Positions 11,790 through 23,788 of a stretch of DNA of 64,000 nucleotides are shown one piece after another. Position 1 is the first letter of the stretch; every line of letters begins with the position of its first letter. Location: the NCBI GenBank assembly GCA_025435555.1, contig JAIWWG010000079.1, positions 62,001 through 126,000 on the forward strand. The letters are read 5' to 3'. The notes under the pieces are model-generated. The model was given only the letters and a program-made list of their open reading frames with translations, ran no database searches and had not been told where the DNA came from. This DNA is from Chytriomyces cf. hyalinus JEL632. Lineage: Eukaryota; Chytridiomycota; Chytridiomycetes; Chytridiales; Chytriomycetaceae. A program made the translations under genes and the position numbers.

Positions 11790-11976
11790 TTTGAAGGAAA
11801 ACAAAATCTTGGCCAACTGTTTCCCTCTCTCTCTCCAACTCTCCCCCCTCCTCCTCTTAACATCCTCTCTTCAGCTGCTTCTCTCAGTTTCAGAAAGTGG
11901 GACAAATTGCAGCCAGATCGATTTATAATATTCGATTTCTCAATAAATCTTATCCAAACTGCCTCAACTTCAGAAC
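11790..11976. promoter_or_regulatory. Short bidirectional promoter between cyclase homologue and PFK-2/FBPase-2
   Basis: Only 187 bases separate the start codons of two divergent genes. The stretch has a pyrimidine-rich run on the plus strand (about 11820-11890, CTCTCTCTCC-type) and an AT-rich stretch near 11925-11950. The two genes probably share regulatory sequence. No specific binding motif could be recognised. Confidence 0.5.
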
Positions 11977-14404
11977 ATGCGCTCCGCGTACCGCTTCATC
12001 GCCAAGCGACTTGGCACACCGCCCACAGGCTCAGAGCCCAGCATCGATATCGGCTCCCTTGACCTTAACGACACTGACGCGACATCCCTATTCCCCCGTC
12101 GATCTACGCCCACTCACTCTGACAGACCGCACGTCGACATCCCAGTCTCGCCAAAGACTCGAGCAACGAAAGACGCTCTTGCAATGAAGAACGAGCTCGG
12201 CCCTAAACTCGTCATTGTGATGGTGAGACACTCAGTTTTTTTGTTCGAAAGACTCCAAAGTTTGACAGCTCTTTCTCTTATCTGTGTGGCACCAGTGCGG
12301 GCTCCCAGCACGCGGAAAGAGTTGTATGTACACGCCCTCTCCTCTCCTTCCTTCAAGTTTCCACCCCCAACCACCCCCCACCCCCAACTCCCGCACGTTC
12401 ATCGAAATCATGGATATTTGTTGGGTTGAGTGCGACTCATTTGCGTGATTGCTGTTGTGACGCATACAGAGTCACTGCGGTATCTGATTGCGCACCACGT
12501 GTCTGCGCATCAATCTGCTTGCCCTGCTTTGCTTTGCCTTTGCATATCTTATCACTGACCGCGTCCCTCATCTCCATCCAACCAACAAACAAATCAGACA
12601 TTTGCAAGAAACTGTCAAAATGTGAGAGTCCGTTCGATAAAATATCCAGCATTTTCGCAACCTCATATCATGTATTTTTGCAGACCTTTCTTGGTGCGGC
12701 TTCAAAACCAAAGTGTTCAATGTCGGAAATCGGCGACGGATAAACGTGCCACCCACAGTCACTCCGAATATCAACGAAGAGAATCCAGTGTCGCCGTTAT
12801 TACATCCATCAGATGCCTTAGGGAGGAGGGGATCGATCGGCGATAATGGTGGCGGGTCACCAACTGTTCTTGGACGTCCAGGCACGCTCCATGATTCCTC
12901 ATTCTTTGACCCAACGGTATAAATCATCTGACCATGGTCGAAAGCCCCATTTTCCTCACAACTTCAGTTTAAAACAGAACAAAGAGTTTAAGGCTACAAG
13001 AGAAAAGCTGGCACTCGAAACATTGGACGAACTGATTGACTGGTTGAAGTTTGATGGCGGCAAAATTGCGATTCACGATGCAACCAATTCGACCGTTGAA
13101 CGGAGACGCGCCGTTATGGACAGAATCAAGCGCGAAAAAGATATTCACGTTGTTTTCGTTGGTAAAAACATCCAAAAAACCATTGCTGCCAAACAAACGA
13201 GCTAAACTCGATTCCGTCTCACACAGAATCCATCTGTACTGAAGGCGAAGTGCTCGAACAAAACATTCGAATGAAACTACAAGGCCCCGACTACCTAAAC
13301 ATGCCCCCCGAAGAAGCCATGGCCGATTTCCGTGCCCGCATGACAAACTATGAACGCGCGTACGAAACCATCAGCGACGAAGAAGAAGATGCTGGCATCA
13401 GTTATATCAAAATTATCAATGTGGGCAAGAAAGTGATTGCCCATAATATACACGGATACTTGCCATCGCAGTGCGTGTTTTATCTCATGCAGATTCATAT
13501 AAAAGAGCGCACGCTTTGGTTGAGTCGGCATGGTGAATCAAGTGAGTGCAATTGTTTCCCCCTTGTTTCGACGATCCAAGGTCTCAGATGAAAAATCTTA
13601 GCATACAACCGGGTGAATCGAATTGGTGGAGACCCTCCTCTCACGCCGCACGGAGCCCGCTATGCAAAAGCCATGAACAAATTTGTGCAAGAGCACGCAG
13701 TTTCAAAGGAAGAAACCAATCCCGAAAAAATCGCCGCACAACGATCCCATCTTCAGATTTGGAGCAGCACCTTACTACGCGCTCTCACCAGCATTGAAGG
13801 ATTCGAAGACGGAAACTGGGAAGTGTACCATTTCAAAGTCCTTGGCGAAATATTTGCTGGAATTTGCGAAGACATGACATATGTGAGCTTATCCTGCACT
13901 TTTATCCTCGCGGCGAGTTGTACCAGAAGCGTTTGACCTTTTCTATTTCATCAATAGGGCGAAATTGCGTCAACATACCCAGAAATCTGGGAAGAACGAT
14001 CAAAAAACAAACTCATGTTTCGATACCCTGGACCCGGCGGAGAATCTTACCTAGACGTGATTGAACGCCTTCGACCCATTATCGTTGAACTAGAACGAAT
14101 GGAAAACGATATCATGATTGTCACGCATCAAGTGGTGAAAAAAAATATATCCCACTTCATTTCCATCATGCCGGGCAATTAATTTTTGAAACCTATAAAA
14201 CAGGTGATGCGAACACTTCTAGCCTACTTTTGCAATATCCCGCTCGAAGATATGCCAGCCATCGCCGTCCCGCTGCACTCACTGTACAAAGTTGTTCCGA
14301 AACCTTACGGCGCAGATGTCGAAGTGTACCAATGGAACCCGGAAACTGACGAAATGGCGCTAGTTGGGGGCAGTGAGCTGATATCAGTGATTGACTCAGC
14401 TTGA
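11977..14404 (+). CDS. 6-phosphofructo-2-kinase/fructose-2,6-bisphosphatase
   Basis: Bifunctional cytosolic enzyme that makes and breaks fructose-2,6-bisphosphate, the switch between glycolysis and gluconeogenesis. The kinase half has the P-loop CGLPARGKS, split by an intron directly after it. It then has YLSWCGFKTKVFNVGNRRR, LDELIDWLKFDGGKIAIHDATNST and FVESICTEGEV. The bisphosphatase half has LSRHGES (phospho-His), NRIGGDPPLTPHGARYA, LGEIFAGICEDMTYGEI (catalytic Glu) and MIVTHQ spliced to VVMRTLLAYF (second His). Both active sites look intact. The first 70 residues are Ser/Thr/Pro-rich and may carry regulatory phosphosites. A Ser/Gly/Pro-rich insert of about 50 residues (NEENPVSPLL...SPTVLGRPG) interrupts the kinase half, at a position where many homologues are short. 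There are about seven introns. The stop is TGA at 14402-14404. Confidence 0.93.
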
Positions 14405-14826
14405 AGCAAATATCTGTATTTTTTTGTATCCTCCTCTTTTTTGTTTTGTTTTTTATTATCCTTTTCCCTCTATAGCTTACGAAATTCCATGACACGCACA
14501 GAGTCATGTTTGCATTCCCGATAATCCTTGTAGTTTACACACAACTTGTTTGCAAGGCCCGCTTGTTTAATTCTTCAAAAATATGCGTTTCAAAATACAA
14601 TAAATAAGAAAAAGCAGGTTGCATATTTGCACATGGTTTTCCTGTCTTTATTCGATTTTCTCTCCAACATAAGTGAGGTGAGGTGACCCAATCGATGTAA
14701 ATGTATACAAGAAAACCAGCCTTTTTTATTACGCACACACATGTATTCTGCAATCCATTCCCCCCACATTGCGCATACAACACCGCACAACACATCCTGA
14801 ATTCGATTGGGTTCCTTCCCCATCTC

Positions 14827-16027
14827 TCAGAAATAGCAAATCGAATGCAAAATATTCGCTTTCGTGCGCACCTGGAAATCCTCCAAAATCTGCGTCATTT
14901 CATGTTCATGGTCTTTACTGTGTTCAATCTGTTCGCGCAAGTCCAAAAAAAATATAACAAACTCTGTCAGAATCCAACATACAAGAACACTCGAAAAAAA
15001 AAAGACAAAGAGGTGCGTGCTCACCAGTGTCGCAAGCTCGATAAACAGTTTTCCACCGACATGCGCGTCTTCCGCGTTATCCCGAATTTCGAGGTTGATT
15101 ACATGTACGGGGATACTCAGTTTCTCGCCGCGATCCATCAATTCTAAATCAAAAACACACACAATAAAAAAAAAAAAACGATAAGCGTTACAAAAAGCAT
15201 AGCAACACCTTCCAATCCAAAAACTTTGCAAAAAAAAAAACAACCTTCAAGCACAGCATCATAACACCGCTCCTCACACGTGAAAATCACGTTAAATATT
15301 TTCCGACAATCTTGCCAAGATTCGGGTGCTCGTTTCGTTTTAATGTTTCGTTCAAGCATTGTGAGGAGTCCGTTTTGCGTATACCTATATTTCACACATC
15401 AGTCTCCCATAATTTTTGAAACACATCACATGAAACTCAACAATGCGCGATCTTTCGAAACAAGATCCCGATGAATCACTTCATACTCGGTTCCAAACGG
15501 GTACACGTTCGGTCGGTCAATGGATGGGCCAGGGAGGCGTACGGCACTTCCTGTGCCATATGATTCGATTTTGAAGCCGTTCAATGCAAGGACATGGTGT
15601 CCCTAATGAGAAACCACAGCATTCAGAAAAACAAAACATGATGGAAAAAAGAAGCAAACTGAAGCAAGTTTTTTTGTCATGTGTGTTGTGTTACCTCCAT
15701 AGATCTGTTCATGTTACTCGCACAAATAACGGCAAACAACACCCGCTCTTTTGAAACCGATTGCGACTCCCTTTGTTTATCCCCTCATTAATACCTCCAA
15801 CCACAACACATCTTTTCATGCCAATTTGTAGAAGGCAAAAGACGTTTTTTTTTTTTTTACTTTGGATTATGGACTTGCCGCCTGTCTCTGTCTCTGTCCC
15901 GCTCATAATCGTCCCGATCGTCCTGCGAGTTTCGTCGTCGTTTTGATACAGCGGATGCGTTTGAGCCGCTGGATGCTGATGATGCTGCTGCAGTGCTGCG
16001 GTTTCGAGGGTCTCTTCGCGAAGACAT
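14827..16027 (-). CDS. SSU72: SSU72-like RNA polymerase II CTD phosphatase
   Basis: Nuclear phosphatase that removes phosphate from Ser5/Ser7 of the RNA polymerase II CTD, within the 3'-end processing machinery. After splicing, the exons give [25 protein letters not shown], containing the CX5R catalytic loop. Next come [98 protein letters not shown] and the C-terminal LHSICYF, all in family order. The N-terminus ([16 protein letters not shown]..., about 45 residues) is a basic and acidic low-complexity extension absent from yeast Ssu72. It is joined by an intron with donor GTAAAA. Stop is at 14827-14829. About 420 bases of AT-rich sequence separate it tail-to-tail from the PFK-2/FBPase-2 gene, with no gene seen there. 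Confidence 0.92.
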
Positions 16028-16160
16028 TTGGTTTTTATGTAAATATATTTTTTTTGGGGGATCGAGATGTAAAAAAATATTTGTCAGACTTTTCTTTACC
16101 ACGGTTGAAATAAAACCAGATAAAATATTCAAACACCGCCCAACACAAACCAACACACGC

Positions 16161-16758
16161 ATGCCAAAACTGCATCTTCTTCTCAAGGCTGAACTAGAGA
16201 ACGTGACAAACCTGCGCCCATCAAGTCTCGATCACCAATGGAATTTCCAGGTACTTATATCAAACCCCCTGTCCCTCAGCGAGAGAGTATGAATGCGCCA
16301 AGCCATTGCTTAACCACCAACACCCCCCGCTCTCCCCACAACAAATAAACAGGTCAAATGCACATCCTGCCACGAACAACACGACTCCTGGATCTCCTTC
16401 AACGCCACAGACACCTCCGAAATCCCAAACTCCCGCGGCTCCGCAAACTTTGTCCTAAAATGCAAATCCTGTAAAACTCAAACAAACGCTTCCATCCTCT
16501 CTGATTCCTTTAAACCTTACACTGCCGAGAATGGTGCAGAACAGCCAGTTTTCACAATTGAAACTAGGGGTCTGGATTTTGTTGGGTGGAGGCCTGCGAA
16601 TGGACAGATTTGGATTGTGGAGGGGGTGGAGAGTGGGGTTGTGTTTGAGGATGTGGAGTTTGAAGATGGGGAGTTGGATTGGGCTGGATATGATGAGAAG
16701 GCGCAGTGTTCGGTGGGTGTGAATGGGATTTGTGGTGAATTTGTAAAGGCAAAATAAA
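16161..16758 (+). CDS. CXXC-motif zinc-binding protein (DUF866/CZIB, C1orf123 homologue)
   Basis: A small two-exon gene (exon 1 16161-16250, intron with GTACTT donor, exon 2 16353-16758). It encodes about 165 residues, the usual length of the DUF866 family. Key features are LENVTNLRP near the N-terminus, the first zinc pair CTSC, the family-typical WISFNATDTSEIPNSRGSANFVLKCKSC containing the second pair, and a C-terminal beta-rich half (FTIETRGLDFVGWRPANGQ). Four cysteines should bind one zinc ion. Animal homologues have been linked to copper handling; the role in fungi is unclear. It starts only 134 bases from the divergent SSU72 gene, so the two may share a promoter. Confidence 0.9.
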
Positions 16759-17000
16759 AGCAAGTTTTCACGTCATTGACACTCGTCTTCTTTGCTTTCG
16801 AGGAAACTATTTTTGTGATCAATGCACCAAAGGAGGGATTTTATTTTTGAGAAGCTTTGCATACACAGCCATAAGTTTAAAAAGGAATTATAGACCCCCA
16901 TTAAGTTACTGTACTTTCTGTTTTTGAGAGCGAGCCAGAGAGGAGAGCGGGGAATGCTGTAATGAAACGGGAGAAGTCTTGAAAGGGAGGTTTTGCATAT

Positions 17001-18270
17001 CTATGAAATCAAGAATTGAATGGAGCATGGTGGGGGTGATGCGGGAGTAGAAGAATGATCCACTCGCGCCGACTTGTTCGATGGCAGCGCTTCAGCCTCA
17101 CAAGTCCTTTTCCGTGAATGCTGCACAGATGGACTTGATGGCAAAACAACAACGGAGAAGGAAGCAGGTGAACTTGCAGCGGATGCACTCGTGGGAGATG
17201 CACAAGGTGATGAAAAAGATGATGAAAACCGAGCCAGCTCAACGTCTTCGGAAGGAGTCATGAGGTTCACACCAGGGATGGCGCAACGACGGTCGGCCCT
17301 GAATCCAGCAGCGGCGGCAGACACGGATTCAGCAAGACAAGATACATCGTCTTCGCCACACAGGTGAGTGACATCTTTGGGGAAAAAGTAGGAAATGACG
17401 CGGTAACGGTTGCCGTCACTTCCAACAATGCTCACTGTCCGTTTTGCAAAGCCGTGCTGCACGGGTTGAGTTTTTGGTCGGAAACTGGTGGTTCCAAATC
17501 TTGATTTCTGGTATTGCGCCAAGAAGGGAACTTTGTCCATTGTTTTCGGTTGAACCTCACTGAAAAAAAAAGAAGGCAACCTTTTTAGAATACAGTTCAA
17601 ACTTTTTTTGAAAAATACATCCAAGATGAACTCACCGATAAAGAAGAAATGAACCATGAATCCTTGAAGGCGACCAGTTTTCTCCGTCACGCCATCGCGT
17701 CATTCCACTCGACTCGGCAAAGACAAGAACCGAGCCACTTCGCAGCTTGGCATCTGCGGGGACCATCTTGAGCGGCTTCAAAGCACCAGCAACACAAGCT
17801 TCGACGAGGGCAACAGCATCGCTACGTTCCTTGATGAAACCATAGAACGTTTCAAAGCTGCGCTTATCCACCATTGGCAAAACAACGGTGGACGAGGAGA
17901 TGACAGGGCCTTGGGCCAGGGACACGGCAGCAAGAGCGGAAAGCTGGTTGTATGCCTGGGCAGCTGAGGCGGCGGCGGCGGTGGCTGCGTGGCTGATCGG
18001 AGTTGATGGAATTTGTTGATTTTGTTGGCAGGTGATTTTGACATTTTGACTTTCACATGGGTTGCGGAAATAAAGGGGAGCCAATCTGGGAGACGATGAT
18101 GTGCAAAAGTCTGGGCTGGGGATACGAGTTGGAGAGGGTAGACTGTGTGGATACAGCAGTTGGAATGGTTTGGATTGCTGGCAGAAGAAGGTTTCTTGTG
18201 TCTTCGAGTGCTGTTGAGACAAGCATTGCAGTTCAAAGACGGCAGGCGGTGAGATTGGACGATAGCTCAT
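17001..18270 (-). CDS. Gti1/Pac2 (WOPR) family transcription factor 1
   Basis: WOPR proteins are fungus-specific DNA-binding regulators of morphology and sporulation (Wor1, Ryp1 and Pac2 belong here). WOPRa is clear: SFETFYGFIKERSDAVALVEACV...RSGSVLVFAESSGMTRWRDGENWSPSRIHGSFLLYRE, with an intron at the LLYR|EVQ junction. WOPRb is GFAKRTVSIVGSDGNRYRVISYFFPKDV. The N-terminal 115 residues before WOPRa form a long Gln/Ser/Pro/Ala-rich tail, unlike canonical members where WOPRa is near the start. The C-terminal 90 residues are Ser/Ala/Pro-rich with a basic patch (SRKRTCEAEALPSNKSARV), a possible nuclear signal. The stop codon is TAG, showing TAG is a normal terminator in this genome. A second WOPR gene lies 7.3 kb away. 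Confidence 0.92.
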
Positions 18271-19368
18271 TCGTTTGATGTGTGGGTGCTGTCTGAGGAG
18301 GTGGAGTTGGGATGCTGCAGGGATGGATGCGCTTGGTTGGTTGGTGGGTTGGTTGGTTGGTGTGCGTTCCGAGGGTTTTGTTTTCTTTCAATTTTTACGT
18401 CTCATCTCTCTCAGCCTTTTTATGTGCAAGGGGGATTTACTCATGGGCCACAGACATGCCTGCCCATGTGAAGTGTGTGTATGAGGCTTTCCGTGCATGC
18501 ATTATAAATGGGGGGGCATAATAAAAGGGGCCATGTGAGATGATGCATCCAATCCAAGCACACCACACTCACAAAATAGAGCCACGAGTTTGCATTCAAA
18601 ACATTTGCATTCGATGCAATGCAATGCATATATATACAGGCATTATAAATCAATTTTCTGTTTTATTTATTTATTTCTCTATTTTATTTTACTTCTTTAT
18701 TTTCTATATTGTTTATATTTATTATTTCTCTATTTTACTTCTCTTGTGTTTCAGAATTCCCTTTTGCACATATTGCACTCCGTCTGTCTCGCTTCAATAC
18801 TCCCACATCTCTTCTCTTCACTTGCGCATGATTTCAAACAATGTCTCATCTTTGGTGGCGTGCCACGTGTGTCTGTCTGTCGGTGTCTGCTGTTCTTATC
18901 GCACTTTTGGGAATCTTTTGAATCTGACTAATCCAAAATTTAAATTTAGATAAACCAAGCCCTGATTACAATCAATCTAAAGAATTGTTCATCAACAAAC
19001 TCACTCATGGGTTGTCTGTCGCTGACTTGTTGTGAATCATTCTGCACAATCTGAAAAAAGACAAATGAAATATAAATAAAATAGATAAAATGAAATATAA
19101 ATAAAAGAGATAAAATAAATGATAAATAAAAGAGATAAAATAAATGATAAATAAAAGATATAAATAAATAAATAAAGAGATAAAATAAATGATAAATAAA
19201 AGAGATAAAATAAATGATAAATAAAAGATATAAATAAAATAAATAAAAGAGATAAAATAAATGATAAATAAAAGAGATAAATAAAAGATAAACAATGCGC
19301 ATCGAGAGAGCAGGGCCTTGACTGGAGACAGATGCACCGATACCAACCCATCACCAACAAAGGCGACC
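18271..19368. promoter_or_regulatory. Long divergent intergenic region upstream of WOPR 1 and NAT9-like genes
   Basis: About 1.1 kb without a supported gene. It contains GGTTGGTTGG-type repeats near 18335-18362, an AT-rich stretch with many short open frames that look spurious, and a strongly A-rich tandem repeat (separate entry). Autoregulated long promoters are known for WOPR genes in other fungi. Whether this one behaves so is inference. Confidence 0.4.
19066..19292. repeat. AT-rich tandem repeat (GATAAAATAAAT/GATAAATAAAAGA units)
   Basis: The plus strand is an imperfect array of units such as GATAAAATAAAT and GATAAATAAAAGA, repeated about ten times with no interruption by G-rich sequence. 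All open frames here encode Ile/Phe/Leu/Tyr-only repeats on the minus strand and are repeat artefacts. The array ends about 77 bases before the NAT9-like ATG. Confidence 0.9.
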
Positions 19369-20125
19369 ATGCTGGACCAGCGTCAACAGCAACCCAACTC
19401 TAACACTGTCATCACCGGCTCCTCCGTCAGCCTCGTCCCTTACCTGCCCCACCATGTCTAGATATACCATACATGGATAACAGATCCATTCCTGCTCGGT
19501 GAAGAAACCTGACCTCCACCAACCCTCTGGCCTCACACAGCTCAATCATCAAACCCAACACGCGCACACATAAAAAAAGAAATGACGGCCTCCAAACCAC
19601 TCTCCCTACAAGAAGAATATGAAATGCAACAGTCCTGGGCCATCGATGAATCGAAAATGACGTTTATTATCCTCTCAAAGCTGCTTCAATCAGACTACAA
19701 GTCAGTCCCACCGCAGGAGCAGCAACTGCTTGGGCGAATGGTGGGCGATGTGAATTTGTACTTTACGGATTTTGAAGATGCATTGGGACGGCCTGAGATT
19801 GAAGTCATGATTGCTGGTATGTTCTCTTGTTTCTCAACATTCTCATTCACCAGAACCATCTGTCCGAAGAAAGGGCCTCGGCCTCGAAGCACTGCAACTC
19901 ATTATGCAATACGCCGTCGAAAAGGTGCCCTCCATCCACTCCTTTGTGGCCAAAGTGTCGCTCAAGAACGACGCCTCTCGCGCCCTTTTCACTAAAAGGC
20001 TCGGATTTGTCGAGGTCTCAGTTTCGCAAGTGTTTGGTGAAGTCACGCTGGAAAAAAGGTTGAAAAGTCTGACTCTGTTGGGCGGACGCAGGTGGTTTCT
20101 GAATACAAGCGCTTTGAAAAATTAA
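19369..20125 (+). CDS. N-acetyltransferase 9-like (GNAT), with an in-frame TAG
   Basis: Homologue of eukaryotic NAT9, a GNAT acetyltransferase. Conserved blocks are GSSVSLVPYLPHHV, YHTWITDPFLL, EMTASKPLSLQEEYEMQQSW, GDVNLYFTD, EIEVMIA joined by an intron (about 19816-19860) to EPSVRRKGLGLEALQLIMQYAV (the acetyl-CoA loop), KVSLKNDASRALFTKRLGF and SVSQVFGEVTLEK. A second intron (GTGAAG donor near 19503) joins DPFLL to EMTASK. Codon 31 is TAG at 19459-19461, between HHV and IYHTW, where homologues have P/S and a basic residue. It is in frame, and no intron with a usable donor removes it. The gene is a nonsense allele, a sequence error, or starts differently from this model. Confidence 0.8.
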
Positions 20126-20220
20126 AAAAAGTTTTTTTGATTTGACCAATCACGCGCGTTTCCTTGAATTGAAAACCTCATGTCACTCTCTCAAACATTC
20201 TCTCCCTCTCAATGTCTTTT

Positions 20221-23200
20221 TCATGCAAAGGCCCCAGCAATAACAGCAGCCTGCTCAGCCTTGTACCGTGCACTAATTCCCGTCGCAGGCACAGCCAGCG
20301 TCTTGCGTCCCGCGTAACGCAGCTTAGCTCCTTCAGGCAAAAGCTGCGACAAACGCGGCGCAACAAACGTGTACGATCCTTGATTCTGCGGCTCTTCTTG
20401 CACCCACACAAATTCTTTTTTTACCAAAAAAAATAAATAAAAAATCAAAAATTTTAGAATAATTTTTTTTAAAAAATCACAAATTGGGACAAAAAAATAA
20501 CAAACCTTTTGCATTCGGGAATCCAGCCAACGTGCTCTTCACCTCTTCCCACGGGAACGGTGCAATCTCTTCAAGTCTGACAAACGCAACCGAATCCTTA
20601 ACTCCCTTTGCTTCTCTCTCCTTCACCAAGTCATAGTACAATTTACCCGACAAGAACACAACGCGCTTTGCAGAGTCTGATGGAGCGTCCGACAAGACGG
20701 GTTGGAAGCTTGTTCCAGGTCCCATTTCAGACAAGTTGGAAACTACAGATGGGTGGCGGAGTAGGGTTTTGGGGCCCGCGATAATCAGGGGTCGGCGGTA
20801 GTCACGGACCATTTGTCGTCGGAGCAGGTGGAACATTTGCGCTGGTGTGGTGGGGTATGCTACATGCATGTTGCAGTTGTCTGGTGTTGGGTCATCGTAT
20901 TCGAATTTGCTGTCAGTGAGCTGAGAGAGAAATCCGATCAGCAACACAACTCATGACACCTTTTCACAAAAAAACCCATACAATACCTGCAAGAACCGCT
21001 CAATTTTACAACTACTATGCTCAGGTCCAGCACCATCATACCCATGCGGCAAAAGCATAACCAGTCCAGTCTGTCTCAACCACTTGCTCTCACTACTCGA
21101 CACAAACGTATCAATGATAATCTGTGCACCATTGAAAAAGTCTCCAAATTGCGCTTCCCAGATACACAGCCGGTTCGGGTTTTCCCATGATACACCCACT
21201 TCAAATCCAAGCACGGCAAACTCGCTCAAATTCGAGTTTGCAATCTCAAGTTTTCCTGGTTGGGTGGGAGTAATGTGGTTCAATGGAATGACAGTGTGTT
21301 CGTCCGATTGGTCCACGAGCATGGCGTGGCGCTGAGAAAATGTGCCGCGGCCAACGTCTTGGCCAGAAATGCGCACGTGTTTGTTTTCGAGAAGGAGGGA
21401 TCCAAAGGCGAGTGCTTCACAGGTTGCCCAGTCCAGACCGGTTCCAGATTCGAGTTTGTTTAAACGTGGGGTAATGTGGAATTTGGCAAGACGGCTGTGT
21501 GGGGTCTGTGTACACAATTCGATTTTTTTTTTTAGCTACTTGCATATTTCGTGCTTGTTTCAAACACAAGAATTGCTACTCACGACACCGTGCGACGCAA
21601 CGGATGCAATACCGACTTGCTTCAAAGTCTCAAGGCTCACACCTGTTGTTTAAACAAGAAAAATGGAATCAGAAACGATGTCTAGCAACAAATCTGTCCA
21701 ATCTCTGCCCCCACAAACCAGTATCAATCTTTGTAACATCCGCCTTGCAAATGACCATATCAGACCACTTGCCCTTCAACGTGTCAGCCTTGCAAAAAAA
21801 AACTTCACATGAGACAAAAAAAAAACAAAAAAAAACGCACACATCCAATAAGAATCCCTACCTCAGGCTTATACGTATAACTACTCTCCAACTGCTGATC
21901 CAAATGCGCAGAATACTGGTCGCGAATCGAATCAATTTGTTGCTGCGAGACAACCCCTTCTTCAATCAGTTTCTGTTCAAACAATTTAGGGACGGAGCGA
22001 CGCCCCCGAATGTGCTTGTACATGACGGGTTGAGTGAATGCAGGTTCGTCGAGTTCATTGTGGCCCATGCGGCGGTACGCAATCAAGTCAATGATGACGT
22101 CTTTTCTGAATTTGTTGCGGTATTCAAATGCAATTTTGGTGGCAATTGCGACATCCTGGAGAGAACAGTCAGTCCTTGAGATCCCCTATCTTTCCCCCCA
22201 ATCAAAAAAAACAAAACAACAACAAACCTCTGGGAAATCTGCATTCACATGAATCACAGGCGCATCAATAATCTTTCCAACATCACTACTATAAATCGTC
22301 GACCGAGCATTAAAACTCTGCGTCGTGTATCCAATCTGATTATTCACAATCACATGAATACTTCCACCACACGTGTAATGCGGAAGATTCGACAGCGCAA
22401 GAGTTTCCATGACAACACCTTGGCCCGCAAAGGCACTGTCACCGTGGAGTTGCACGCAGAGAACTCGGTCGCCAATGTCGCATTCGGGGCTGGAGGTGGA
22501 GGATTGCGTCATTCGTTCGAGGAGGTCAAATTGCTTTGCGCGTGCTTTTCCGGCAGCGACGGGGTTGATAGCTTCCAAGTGAGATGGGTTGTGGAGAAGC
22601 GAGACGTGGACGGGGCTTTGGCCTCCAGGGTACTCAAGGTCCACGGATTGAGAAACCTACAAAAAAAGAATTCATCCAGTCAATATAAAAAAAAGCAGTG
22701 TTCGTGTGGGGGCAGAAACATGAAAAAGAAAATATATCTTCTCACATGCGAAAGAACATCTCCAGCCCCCGGAACATCTTCAGGAAACTCTGAGTTCCCT
22801 TTAATCTTGTTGAACAGAGAAGCAGGGTTGTATTTCAACAAGTCCGTGAGCAAGTTGAGTCTTCCTCTGTGCGGCATGCCAATCACAACATCGCGAACGT
22901 TTGCGCCGCTGGACGCCTTAAACAGCTCGTCCATGACAATCATCATGGATTCAGCACCTTCGAGACCGTATCGCTTCACTTGCGGGAACCGTTTCGCCAT
23001 GAAATGGTCAAACACCTATGAAAGTATAGTCAGCAAGAGGACTGATGGGAGGTTAGAGAAGACTTGATATTACGCACCTCGGATCTGCTCAGCAAGTACA
23101 TCATGCGCTTCTTTGCGTCGCTGTCGGTGCCTCGCTCTGTCGCCATTGTTTTTTCGACAAGTTCATTGCACCAGCGTCGCTCAGCAACATTCTATCAACA

Positions 23201-23788
23201 CAATCAACGCAACTTTGAATAACAGGCTTCCTTCATAAATACTAAGTCAGCAGTATAAACAAAAACTCACAGGCAAATGCGCAAACTCAAAGCCAACAGA
23301 GCCAGCATACGTCTTATTCAGACGCGCCACAATCTCATCAAGCCCCATACGCTGAGGTCCCGAAGAACCCGTGTTCAAGATCCCATCCACATCGAACGTT
23401 TGTCCCTCGCTGAGCCCGTACCGCTTCGGGTCCAATTGGTACAGTGCAGACGGGTCAGCCGGAGTCAAAGACAGCGGGTCCAGCGCTGCTAGTCGGTGTC
23501 CTAGGGAGCGATAGTATGTGACAAAGCGGAGGAGGTTGGATGCTTGCGCTCGGTTCGACAGCTGTTCTTCCGTGTCTGTGGCAATTGGGGTTTTGAGGGT
23601 TGTCAGCACCCTCTCTTTGCAAGAGCATCAAGATATACTCAACAGTCAGGCAGGCTTCTCGCAACAGGCTCGCGGTATCCATACACCTGGTTGCTTGTGT
23701 AGTGGTAGGGCCTGGTTGCTGCTGCTGTTGGACGGGGCAGGACTGTCCTCAGCTGTTGTTGGCGGCTTCGAAGCAGAAGGGGAAGCAT
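20221..23788 (-). CDS. 2-oxoadipate/2-oxoglutarate dehydrogenase E1 component, DHTKD1 type
   Basis: Thiamine-diphosphate E1 enzyme of a mitochondrial 2-oxoacid dehydrogenase complex. I favour DHTKD1 over OGDH. The protein enters directly at VYGYREP without the long OGDH N-terminal module. The C-terminal half reads [24 protein letters not shown]...[11 protein letters not shown] and ends [16 protein letters not shown], as in DHTKD1. Other blocks are [78 protein letters not shown] (ThDP site), [40 protein letters not shown] and [13 protein letters not shown]. The start at 23788 gives [17 protein letters not shown], a basic amphipathic presequence. The first intron (donor GTTGAG, acceptor CCACAG) joins LPDY to [13 protein letters not shown]1 acts in lysine and tryptophan breakdown. 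Confidence 0.9.

Noticed and set aside
18946-19370. Several overlapping minus-strand frames rich in Ile, Phe, Leu and Tyr, resembling a membrane protein
   Set aside because: They are translations of the A-rich tandem repeat. All three frames look equally hydrophobic, and homologous NAT9 sequence starts just beside them on the other strand.
20221-23788. Annotation as canonical 2-oxoglutarate dehydrogenase (KGD1)
   Set aside because: The N-terminal OGDH module is absent and the C-terminal third matches DHTKD1 wording, so DHTKD1 is preferred, though not proven.
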